DNA of 10,397 nucleotides from Fibrobacterota bacterium (GTDB lineage Bacteria > Fibrobacterota > Chitinivibrionia > Chitinivibrionales > JANQEN01). The number at the start of each line of letters is the position of its first letter. The first letter of the stretch is position 1. Under the pieces are notes generated by a model that did not search any database, was not told where the DNA came from, and saw nothing but the letters and a program-made list of their open reading frames with translations. The position numbers were made by a program, and so were the translations under genes. Where the stretch lies: assembly GCA_030619215.1 (NCBI GenBank), contig JAUXBV010000059.1, positions 1-10,397 of the forward strand, read 5' to 3'. Below are positions 1-8,500 of the stretch, piece after piece.

Positions 1-90
1 AATAATTAAATAATCCTAAGAATTGCCTTTACTTAGAAAAAATAAAAATTATCAATATTATTCATTTTTGTATAAATTCTTTAATTCTTT

Positions 91-119
91 TTATATATTA
101 ATAAGGTAACTAGTATAAT
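91..119 (+). promoter_or_regulatory. Possible promoter of the first surface-protein gene
   Basis: A perfect TATAAT hexamer lies at 114-119, 74 bases before the ATG of the following gene. At a 17-base spacing the -35 position (91-96) reads TTATAT, a poor match to TTGACA, so only the -10 box supports the call. The whole 1-193 stretch is very AT-rich, so such hexamers can arise by chance. Nothing else recognisable is seen in 1-193. Confidence 0.25.
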
Positions 120-178
120 GAACGTTTTATTTAAAATTACGACTATAAAAATATAAATTTGATTATATATATTAATAT

Positions 179-190
179 GGAGTTGGGGGA
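179..190 (+). promoter_or_regulatory. Ribosome binding site of the first gene
   Basis: GGAG at 179-182 and GGGGGA at 185-190 form a purine-rich block directly before the ATG at 194. The first lies 11 bases from the start and the second 3 bases, so either alone is off the ideal spacing, but together they give a clear Shine-Dalgarno region and support 194 as the start codon. Confidence 0.6.
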
Positions 191-193
191 AAT

Positions 194-3100
194 ATGGTTA
201 CTAAGAAGAACGCTTTTTTTAGCTTTGACATACCGTTAACTTTTGCCTTTATTTTTCTTTTCTATTTAAGCGCATTACCTGATGATTATAATGACGGATC
301 TTACACTGCTAATAGTGAAATAGATGCTACTCGTGTAGGATTGTCAAGTGCTGTAGCAGATTTTCCTCAAAAACCGGTTGCATGGAATTATGCAAAATTG
401 GTTCAAAAAGAATCCTTTAGCGTTGGTTCATTTGGAGATGAATGGTACTACCTGCATAATGGTGATGCACACGGTTCGAACCTGGATTCTACTGCTATTG
501 GTCTAACTAATATAGGAACTATGTATGCAGGGATTACCCTGGATCTTTCAGGGGAGATTGGCAATCAAATAACCCAGGTGTCCTACTTTGATTATGCAGA
601 TGGGACTGGTGCCAATCTTACTGGCAGAGCGAAAGTGTATGAAGGACGCTTAAGTAGCTCTTCTCCAACATTAGTTTCGACAACTACGTTTACCACTTCG
701 GATAACGACCAATATAAGGATATCACTCTTACCAATCCGGTTACCATTTCAGGAACTGGTGAATACAGCATCGTTGTTGAAATCGTACAAACTGCCGGTT
801 CCCAATATGTAATAGGCGTTGATCGTGGCCCAATGGCGGCAAACGGTGGATATCTTTCCATGGATGGTTCATTCCCATTTGGGACACTTTCTGACAATAC
901 CTTTGACCTGAATTGGTTAATTGAAGCCTATGTCGCTATCGTAAATGCGGCACCGTCAATTACATCAGATCCACAGTCCGATACTGTTGCGGTAGGCGAT
1001 CCCGCCACTTTCGTTGTAGATGCTAGTGGTAGTCCGGTACCAACATATCAATGGCAGACAGATACAAGCGGATCCTGGGAGGATATTGGCGGTGCAACGG
1101 ATTCAATATATTTTATCCCGTCAGCCGCATTATCACATACTGGAAATTACAGAGCAGTAGCCACAAATTCAGAAGGTTCTGCTACATCTGGGGTAGCTAA
1201 TTTGCTGGTCTATCAATTGACAATAGACACCCAGCCGGTGGATGATACGGTATTTCTGGGAAATGATGCGGAATTTAGCATTGCAGTAACGGATTCTCCA
1301 TCTGCTTCCTTTCAATGGCAGAGCGATAAGAGCGGCAGCTGGCAGGATATGTCAGGACAAACCTCAGATACTCTTAGCTTTACCCCTGACGCCAGTGATG
1401 ACAGTGTGAATTACCGCTGCGTTGTCTCTATTCCGTCGATTGCCACTAAGAACAGCAACTCTGCAATGTTGACTATACGCGATGTATATAATCCCTTTAA
1501 GGTGCTGGTTGAGGGCGCTGATATAGTCACAACCAATAAGGTCCTGGTAAAGATCTGGAGCGATGAAGATCTGTCCGATTTTCCATCAATCGATCCGGGT
1601 GCAGGTGCCTGGTCTGATAACCTATGGCTTTTGTACAAGTCGGTAAATTACGCTTCGGATACAGCCGGAGCTTCTCAAAAGCTTTATTCCACTAATGATA
1701 TTAAGCAGGCGTCTCCTGATTCGGCAAATCCTTATGAAGACACTTTAACAGTGGGCTCGCTTCCTGATCCAAACGATTCAACCTGGTATTTCAGTTATAC
1801 GATAAACTGGAAAAGGCCGAGCCTGTCCGATACACTGCTTAAGCCGTTCATAAATGACGGTTCAATATATGCCGTTGACACCACTATTCCTCCTAACGTG
1901 CTTGCATTACATGGTGAGTATGTTTCGAAGACAGATACCGCACTAATTGTTATTGACAGTATTGCAAAGCTTAACCCTTCAGAAGACAGCGCTGTTATAG
2001 TCCAGGTCAGTGAATATTCGGATTTCAGCACCCTTAAATTGGATACATCCATCAGTGTCTCTGGTTTAACAGGAGCGAGTGATACTGTCATCATGGACAA
2101 TATTGCCACTCTTCCTATAGCGAAAGATACCCTTTATTTGCGATGGCAGATTGCAAGAAAGGGCCCGGTACTGAGCCAAATAAGCCAGAACGACTTTGAG
2201 ATAGGGTGGGACCGTCCGGTGTACACCGGCTCTTTGACTGCTGACAGTATTACAGGAGAGGGGAACAAGATAAGGTTCTCCTGGAATGCCCCTTCGTCCG
2301 GGGTTGATAGCGTGGTAATCTGGTGGAATACAGCGGCGATCCAGGTAGGCCAACATGATCCGGGGCTTCCCGGAAATCAGGTTTTTACCCCAAAAAACGG
2401 AGTTACTTCAGATACCGTACATAATTTAACTAACAATACCCTCTATTATTTTGGCCTTCAGGTATTGGACGAGCAACTCTGGTCGGTTTTTACTCATGAG
2501 TCAATCGATACCATGAAAACCGCTTTGGGGGACACGACAATACCGCGAAATACCATAAAAATTGACTCAAGCAAATTCAATACTGCTACCAACAGCATGA
2601 TTCTCTACTGGCATGCTAATTTGAGTTCGCAACCCGTTGAGAAGGGATATAAATTCGGCTATACAAAAACCCTTGATGCGGTTATTGACACGAGCGTTAA
2701 ACCTACGAGCTGGGACACTATTAATCAGGAGTTCATGGTAACAGAGATATCCTTGGTATCGGACATTGTCTTTGATACCACTTATCTAGTCGGCCTGTGG
2801 ATGCAATCGATTAGCCCTACAGGCTCAGCCAGTAATCCTGCCGTTCCAACGGATTCCAGTACAGCCTCTGTGGATATACCCTCCTTTACCTGGCAGATAG
2901 TAACCATATTTCCCACGGATACTGTTTTGGCTGCGGGTGGGAAGATTATTTTTATCAAGCATGACAACGATATGAATATCACCGATACAATTTGGGCATA
3001 TAACAATCTACCCTCACCCCTGCCTGAAGGATTTGTGGACGTGGGCTCCATTCCCTGCACCTTTAATCCCATGGAGCAACAGCCTGCGCCGTTTAAATTC

Positions 3101-5011
3101 GGGCTTAAATACGGTTCCCTGCCGTCCGGTATAACGGATTCCGACCTGGCCCTGTATTATTACCGGAATAATGGGTTTTACGTATTCCATAACTCTGTAG
3201 TGAATAATGGAGCGGTATTTGCAATTGTTAACTATAATGACCATATACCCTATCCGTTTGTAGTATTGGCGGATACTACTGAGCCGAAAGTCACTCCTGA
3301 TGCCTATAATGATGTCGTTACCGCAGGCGACAAAATCCCTACATGGTTTAAAGCAGAGGATAATGTTGCGAACCTGTACTGGGAGATTCAATACGGCCCT
3401 GGAAATGAGGGATATTCCTATGGAGAAAGTGCCTATCTAAGCAAGAGCAATGATACGACTTCCTACCTGGCTTATATAGAAGATACCAACAATGTAATTA
3501 ATACGTCCTTTGGCGTTCGCGCATTCATAAGGGTGGATGACGGTGTTAGTTCAGATACTGCGAACATTTCCCGCCGGGTGGAGAGTGACGATTGTGAGTC
3601 TTTTGCATTAACCTCAAAGCAATGGGCGCCGGTACGCACAACAAAAGAGCTTGACAATGCAGCCCTGGCAGGGATATTTGAGAGTTCAACCGGAAAAGAG
3701 CCGTGGGAATATGATACGTATAAGTACAGAATCTATCGCTGGTATGACCCGGATCCGGGGGATGAGAACTCATGGATGGAGTATGCAGATAATGTGAAAG
3801 AGCATTTTGATTTTGCTCCCGGCCGGCTGGTATGGTGCAAAACAGCGGATGATCTGACGGTTAGGTTTGGAAAGGGGAAAACCACTTCGCTTAAACAATC
3901 GTATGAGATAGACCTTAAAGCGGGGAACTGGACGGATATCAGCCTGCCTTTCCAGTTTCCAATTATGTTACGGGACGTACTTGAAGCAACAGGCCATTAT
4001 TATGATTCGCTTGAAGTTTATCACTGGGGAACTGCCGGCAGCGCTTACACTCCGAAAGATGTTTTTATATTTGCTTTTGACAATATCACTGAAGAAGTGG
4101 ATACGCTGTTGTCCGAGCAGAAGAATGACGGGTATACAGTATTTAACCATTACTCTTCAACGGTTAAACTGGTAGTACCGCCTATCTCTCTTCCTCTTTC
4201 AAAATATCCCGCCGTTGAAAAGAAAAAGATTGAAGAGGAGAGTACCTCATGGGATATCAGCCTGAGATGGAAGGACGCCAACTCAGGGGATCCGGCATTT
4301 CAGAACAGAGTGAGATGCGGTTATCAGGAGGGGCAATCCGAGGTAATTTTCGGCACGTCACCCCCGACAATGAGTAATGTGCTTGTCGGATTCTATAACA
4401 GCAGCAATGATAAACTGTGTTACTGGATCCTGCAGCAGGGCCTGGATAAAAAAGGCGGTGTCTCTTTTGAGGTATGCTTCAGAAACAATTCAAACGATAA
4501 TGCAAAGATCGACTACTTTCTTGGTAAGCTGAATGTACTGCCGGATGGATTCCATGCACTGGTATTTGATCCCAAGACAATGAAATATGAGGCATGCACC
4601 GAAGACAATATTGCAAGCATAGCGCTTGGCCCGAAAGCTGATGTAATGCGTGTACTGGCAGTGGGAACGGATGATTATTTTAATGATATCATGAGCGGAT
4701 TTCTGCCGGTTAAGTTTCTCAAGGCATTTCCCAATCCGTTTAACGGACAGGTTAAGATACAGTACAGGATACCGTTCGGCATACGTGAAGTATCATTTAA
4801 ATTATTTAATATCCAGGGTAAACTTCTGTGGCAAAGTAGAGACCGGGAAAAGGTAAATGCAGGAGTGCATATTTTCAATTTTGACGGCAATAAGATAAGC
4901 ACAGGAAATGGGGCGCTGCCCACCGGTGTATATATTATGCGGATGAGCGCTAAGGATTTTACCGGTAAGAGAATTTACGGGGGCGATAAGAGGATTACCT
5001 GTATTAAGTAA
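194..5011 (+). CDS. Secreted multidomain surface protein with Ig-like, Fn3-like and T9SS type A sorting domains
   Basis: The gene is complete at 1605 residues and is probably exported to the cell surface by type IX secretion, as an adhesin or glycan-binding protein; I see no catalytic motif. Residues 1-28 form a signal peptide (KK at 4-5, hydrophobic core 13-27). Residues about 84-250 resemble the beta-sandwich N-domain common in T9SS cargo (GVDRGP at 208-213, NWLIEAYV at 240-247). Two Ig-like domains follow (254-340 and 341-428), each keeping the core Trp (YQWQ at 285-288, FQWQ at 383-386) but lacking the usual Cys pair. Residues 430-1051 are a long middle region of Fn3-like and other beta domains shared with the downstream paralogue; 897-1028 looks like the surface-protein domain with the pattern 'LPSGI..SDLALYYY'. 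Residues about 1134-1334 are W/Y-rich (GNWTDISLPFQFP near 1245), about 1345-1500 are an unassigned beta-rich segment, and 1503-1605 resemble the T9SS sorting domain (PNPFNG, PTGVY, basic tail). It ends in tandem stops TAA TAA. The architecture is inferred from motifs by eye; the precise ligand is unknown. Confidence 0.9.
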   Translation: MVTKKNAFFSFDIPLTFAFIFLFYLSALPDDYNDGSYTANSEIDATRVGLSSAVADFPQKPVAWNYAKLVQKESFSVGSFGDEWYYLHNGDAHGSNLDSTAIGLTNIGTMYAGITLDLSGEIGNQITQVSYFDYADGTGANLTGRAKVYEGRLSSSSPTLVSTTTFTTSDNDQYKDITLTNPVTISGTGEYSIVVEIVQTAGSQYVIGVDRGPMAANGGYLSMDGSFPFGTLSDNTFDLNWLIEAYVAIVNAAPSITSDPQSDTVAVGDPATFVVDASGSPVPTYQWQTDTSGSWEDIGGATDSIYFIPSAALSHTGNYRAVATNSEGSATSGVANLLVYQLTIDTQPVDDTVFLGNDAEFSIAVTDSPSASFQWQSDKSGSWQDMSGQTSDTLSFTPDASDDSVNYRCVVSIPSIATKNSNSAMLTIRDVYNPFKVLVEGADIVTTNKVLVKIWSDEDLSDFPSIDPGAGAWSDNLWLLYKSVNYASDTAGASQKLYSTNDIKQASPDSANPYEDTLTVGSLPDPNDSTWYFSYTINWKRPSLSDTLLKPFINDGSIYAVDTTIPPNVLALHGEYVSKTDTALIVIDSIAKLNPSEDSAVIVQVSEYSDFSTLKLDTSISVSGLTGASDTVIMDNIATLPIAKDTLYLRWQIARKGPVLSQISQNDFEIGWDRPVYTGSLTADSITGEGNKIRFSWNAPSSGVDSVVIWWNTAAIQVGQHDPGLPGNQVFTPKNGVTSDTVHNLTNNTLYYFGLQVLDEQLWSVFTHESIDTMKTALGDTTIPRNTIKIDSSKFNTATNSMILYWHANLSSQPVEKGYKFGYTKTLDAVIDTSVKPTSWDTINQEFMVTEISLVSDIVFDTTYLVGLWMQSISPTGSASNPAVPTDSSTASVDIPSFTWQIVTIFPTDTVLAAGGKIIFIKHDNDMNITDTIWAYNNLPSPLPEGFVDVGSIPCTFNPMEQQPAPFKFGLKYGSLPSGITDSDLALYYYRNNGFYVFHNSVVNNGAVFAIVNYNDHIPYPFVVLADTTEPKVTPDAYNDVVTAGDKIPTWFKAEDNVANLYWEIQYGPGNEGYSYGESAYLSKSNDTTSYLAYIEDTNNVINTSFGVRAFIRVDDGVSSDTANISRRVESDDCESFALTSKQWAPVRTTKELDNAALAGIFESSTGKEPWEYDTYKYRIYRWYDPDPGDENSWMEYADNVKEHFDFAPGRLVWCKTADDLTVRFGKGKTTSLKQSYEIDLKAGNWTDISLPFQFPIMLRDVLEATGHYYDSLEVYHWGTAGSAYTPKDVFIFAFDNITEEVDTLLSEQKNDGYTVFNHYSSTVKLVVPPISLPLSKYPAVEKKKIEEESTSWDISLRWKDANSGDPAFQNRVRCGYQEGQSEVIFGTSPPTMSNVLVGFYNSSNDKLCYWILQQGLDKKGGVSFEVCFRNNSNDNAKIDYFLGKLNVLPDGFHALVFDPKTMKYEACTEDNIASIALGPKADVMRVLAVGTDDYFNDIMSGFLPVKFLKAFPNPFNGQVKIQYRIPFGIREVSFKLFNIQGKLLWQSRDREKVNAGVHIFNFDGNKISTGNGALPTGVYIMRMSAKDFTGKRIYGGDKRITCIK

Positions 5012-5020
5012 TAATATATT

Positions 5021-5107
5021 TCGTTCTCGTCCTCGTCCTCGAAATATCAATCGATTATCCACTTCCGTTCACCAAGTCCGAGGACGATGGATAACGACGA
5101 GGGACGA
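5021..5107. repeat. Imperfect palindrome with TCGTYC hexamer arms
   Basis: The left arm is 3.5 tandem copies of TCGTYC (5021-5041). The right side carries the reverse complement twice: CGAGGACGA at 5079-5087 and GACGAGGGACGA at 5096-5107, the latter with one extra G. Nested between them, TTATCCA (5055-5061) is exactly complementary to TGGATAA (5088-5094). The outer stem can pair 5027-5032 with 5102-5107 and 5033-5037 with 5096-5100. The much higher GC content than its flanks and its position 9 bases after the stop codon fit a dispersed intergenic repeat or non-autonomous palindromic element; this identity is an inference. Confidence 0.6.
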
Positions 5108-5112
5108 TTTTT
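5027..5112 (+). terminator. Possible transcription terminator of the first gene
   Basis: The outer stem of the palindrome (5027-5037 with 5096-5107, one bulged G) is followed immediately by TTTTT at 5108-5112, and lies just after the stop codons of the upstream gene. The loop enclosed is long and the U-tract is short, so this is an untypical intrinsic terminator. It would separate the two genes into distinct transcripts, which agrees with the promoter-like sequence further downstream. Confidence 0.3.
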
Positions 5113-5369
5113 GTTGTAAGGTTATTCAGGAACCAAGGTGCTTGGTCGGAAAGACGATATAGTTTAGCCACTCAAAACACTTCTTTGGTTTGATTAAAAA
5201 GTATAACATGGAAGCATCCGGTGTGTCCGCATTAATAACTCTCAAATTTCCTCTTGTTTTTTTGCCTACTTTTTAAATATTTTATGCCATTACCTAATTG
5301 GGGAGTAAATCTACTTTATTAGTAGAATTCTCAAGAGTGCTTCTCCATACTACCCATCCAAAAAATTGT

Positions 5370-5393
5370 TTTATCCAAGTATATTTGGATAAA
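5370..5393. promoter_or_regulatory. 9-bp inverted repeat, possible operator or hairpin
   Basis: TTTATCCAA (5370-5378) and TTGGATAAA (5385-5393) are perfect inverted copies around a 6-base AT-rich centre. The site lies 27 bases before the -35 box of the likely downstream promoter, a place where a dimeric activator or repressor could bind. The core TTATCCA/TGGATAA is also the inner arm pair of the palindrome at 5055-5094, 300 bases upstream. A binding function is inference only. Confidence 0.35.
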
Positions 5394-5419
5394 TTCAATA
5401 TCGTTATTAAATAATTTTA

Positions 5420-5448
5420 TTGAAAGATATGACTATGAGCTGTACAAT
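5420..5448 (+). promoter_or_regulatory. Sigma70-like promoter for the second gene
   Basis: TTGAAA (5420-5425) and TACAAT (5443-5448) are separated by exactly 17 bases, giving five of six matches to each of TTGACA and TATAAT. The predicted 5' leader to the TTG start at 5540 is about 85 bases. The -10 hexamer is repeated at 5454-5459 by the overlapping tandem duplication. FCB-group bacteria often use other consensus boxes, so the assignment depends on the organism. Confidence 0.45.
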
Positions 5449-5464
5449 TATTATACAATTATTA
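5443..5464 (+). repeat. Perfect 11-base tandem duplication over the -10 region
   Basis: TACAATTATTA occurs twice head to tail (5443-5453 and 5454-5464) without a mismatch. The duplication copies the TACAAT -10-like hexamer, so it could create an alternative start point 11 bases downstream or vary by slippage. Confidence 0.7.
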
Positions 5465-5529
5465 ATTTCTTTATTTTGAATTATTAAATACTTAAAAATT
5501 AAACTTTTTTTTCGAATATACAGCAGATT

Positions 5530-5535
5530 GGTGGA
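5530..5535 (+). promoter_or_regulatory. Ribosome binding site deciding a TTG start
   Basis: GGTGGA lies 4 bases before the TTG at 5540 and resembles the GGGGGAAAT block before the upstream gene's ATG. It favours TTG 5540 over the in-frame GTG 5531 and TTG 5528, which lack a purine-rich block in front. The next in-frame stop upstream is TGA at 5477-5479. Confidence 0.5.
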
Positions 5536-5539
5536 AATA

Positions 5540-8500
5540 TTGAAGATTGTAAATGTTCCCGTCAAAGCACTAATATTTTATAGCACTATTGCGGTTTTAA
5601 CCTCCTTTACAAATAGTTTTGGCGCGGCTCTTGTTGCAGGATCAGGTACCTGTCTTTATTTTGATGGGGCAGATGATTATGTCTATGTAACAAGTGCTGG
5701 TAATGTAGCGGTAACGAATGATTGGACCCTTGAATTCTGGATAAAACCGGAAACAGGTACAGCGAATTACGATATAATCTTTCTTCAAGGATCCACTTCA
5801 AACCCAAACAGGCAATTACATGCCTACTGGTACAATGACCATCTTGAATTTTATACAACGACAAACGGTGCTACCGGAAGTCCTGATACAGGCACCACTG
5901 CTATACCGGACGACGGTAATACCTGGACTCATATTGCATGGACATATAGCACGAGTACTACTACCCACACTGTTTATGTTAACGGCCAGAGTACATCAGG
6001 GACAGCGTCAGGTATACTTATTCCTGTAGCAGGTGAGACATATATCGGATGTTATTCTAATGGCTCTAGTTATGACTATAACGGGTGTATTGATGAGCTT
6101 CGGCTATGGCAGGTTGTAAAGTCTCAGTCAGATATCCAGAATAATATGTATAAATCCCTGACTGATACAACCGGTGCCGAAATGAACGACCTGCTTCTTT
6201 ATTATCGTTTTGACGAGGGATCTGGTACTAGTGCAATTGATTATTCAGATGTGCAGCAAGCCGGCACAATATCCGGTGCAACCTACGCAACCTCGGAAGC
6301 CTGGAAAAACCGCCAGGCCGACGAATTTAATCCCCTGACCTATTTTGCCGGGTATGATGATGATAAGGACCCGCTCACTTTCAGTAATGTAACAGCACCG
6401 ACCCATGGCGGTCTCTTTTTTGATCATGGCAATGGAGAGATTACCTATATTCCGAGTTTTTTTTACGGCGCCCAGACAGATAATTATACTTTTAGAGTAA
6501 CCGCCGGAGGGCAAACCAGCGACTATGATATGTCCATTTCAATGAGCGATATCAATAATCCGCCATACGCAGGCTCAGGCAATGCCCTTGATTTTGACGG
6601 GACCGATGATTTTGTGGCTATTCCGGCTCTTAATCTTAATTCCAATACAGCGACCATTTCCGCATGGGTAAAATGCAATGGTGCACAAAGTGATTATGCC
6701 ACAGTGGCGATGTGCCGTGGGGGTAATACCGTTGTTGGCCTGAATATAATGAACACTGGGGAATTACGTTACCATTGGGACGGTAATTACTGGGGTTGGT
6801 CATCTGGCCTTACGGTGCCCACAGGTCAATGGACGTTTGTCGCTGCTGTTATAGAGCCTAACCAGGCAACTCTTTATGTGGACTCCAATTCAGCAGTAAA
6901 TACGGCTGTTCATAACATTGAGGAGTTTGATACTACTTTACAGATAGGCCGTGATAAGAATTTTGTTGGTACAAGAAATTTTAACGGGCTGATAGACGAG
7001 CTGCGCATCTGGAGTACAGCACGGAACGCGTCTGAGCTGGCAAGTGATATGTTCTCGCCGTTGGCAGGGAATGAGGCGAACTTGGTCGGTTACTGGCGCA
7101 TGGATAATTATTTGACAAACGTGGTCCGTGACCACTCCACAAACCGTAACCATGCTTTAATGATTAATATGACCACTGCTGACTGGGTCGCTGCTGATAT
7201 GTGGGCGAACAGGAGTTGCAGCGGGCAATTTACCCATAATGCAGGCTATGACCCGGATGGCGATGCAATAACGATCGGGGTGGTTTCCGGACCGTCAAAC
7301 GGAAGTTTGTCATGGGATACCAACGCGCGAACAGTTACCTACACACCAAACGTTTCATTCAGCGGCATTGACACATATACCTACCGGGTCAGTGACGGCG
7401 GATCTGAAGATGACTTTGCAATGACTGTCACAGTAAACCAGGATGCACCGCCAACATTTTCAACCCATCCGTCCCCCGATACTGTTGCAGTAAATGACCC
7501 TGCTTCTTTTACAGCAATTGCGGATGGTTCTGCTCCTATTACGTATCAGTGGGAGACAGATGCCGGTGGATCGTGGGCCGCTATTGGTACGGGTACCACC
7601 CATACTATTCCTTCAGCTACATTGGCACATACCGGCAGTTACAGGTCAATAGCAACAAATGGTTTTGGTGTAGATACTTCCGACACAGCCTTTTTATTGG
7701 TTTATGACAGTTCCATAATTCAATCTCACCCTGAGAATGATACAGTGCTGGTGAGTGGTACTGCAAAATTTGGAGTGGGTGCAACAGGTTCTTCTCTGGA
7801 ATATCAGTGGCAGAGAAACGATGGCGGCTGGCATAATATTACAACAGGAGGCACTTTGGATACCCTATCCTTTACCGCAGCTTCCGGTGATGACAAGGTA
7901 TCTTTTCGTTGTGTTGTTACTTCAGGCCCGGTGCTTGACACCAGTGGTTTTGCCATGCTTTATATTGCTACCATACCGACAATAACCACCTCTTTCAGCA
8001 GTGACACGGTATTGCCTGTGGGAGGCAATTTAACCTTAACCGGCTCAGCTTTCTCCTTCCCTGATCCGGGTTATGAATGGTTCTTTATTTACCCTGGCTC
8101 CGCTCCGGTTTCAAAGGGCACAGGTACAACCTTATCCCTGGCCACTATTGCCAAAGCTGACTCCGGAACCTACTTTTTTGTTGCATCCAATGCCTTCGGG
8201 AGTATGTCAAGTGATTCAATATTTGTTCATGTGCTTACACCGGTAAGTATAACGACAAACCTGCCTCAAACCTATAATGTGATTCATGGTGGGGCAGCAG
8301 CTTTAAATATTATAGGCTCAGGCAACGGAACCATAAGCTATCAATGGTATGAAAGCGATACAGCGCTGAGTAGCCAGACAAACAGCAGCCTGGGTATAAA
8401 CCCCATTGACTCTGCGGTACATAATGGAAATACCTACCACTGCCTGGCGTCAAACTCGCATCTGGGCATGGCAGTGGGAACTGTAAGAAGTGTAACCTGC

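Larger units (their letters stand above)
5012..5539. other. AT-rich intergenic region with multiple inverted repeats and no gene
   Basis: I see no supported gene on either strand in these 528 bases. From left to right it holds a hexamer-rich imperfect palindrome (5021-5107), a short T-run (5108-5112), perfect short hairpins at 5132-5146 (6-bp stem ACCAAG, loop GTG), 5310-5326 (6-bp stem TCTACT, loop of 5) and 5370-5393 (9-bp stem), an 11-base tandem duplication (5443-5464) overlapping a probable promoter, and a T-run at 5505-5512. The stretch 5150-5300 has no feature I recognise. The number of small inverted repeats suggests a mosaic of regulatory sites or decayed repeat elements; which of these it is cannot be told from the sequence alone. 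Confidence 0.6.

Noticed and set aside
16..35. Small inverted repeat CTAAG...CTTAG at the start of the window
   Set aside because: A 5-bp stem in highly AT-rich DNA is expected by chance.
592..4923. Many minus-strand open frames of 60-125 codons and a plus-strand frame at 3981-4175 inside the first gene
   Set aside because: All lie in other frames of one uninterrupted 1605-codon gene with clear domain structure and show no recognisable protein features or ribosome binding sites that I could see.
5021..5107. CRISPR array
   Set aside because: The repeated unit is a contiguous 6-base hexamer without spacers, and the right-hand copies are inverted.
5021..5107. Insertion sequence or complete mobile element
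   Set aside because: No transposase or recombinase frame is present between or near the inverted arms, and no flanking target-site duplication is visible.
5208..5276. Small open frame of 22 codons starting at ATG in the intergenic region
   Set aside because: No Shine-Dalgarno sequence precedes it, it is very short, and nothing supports translation.
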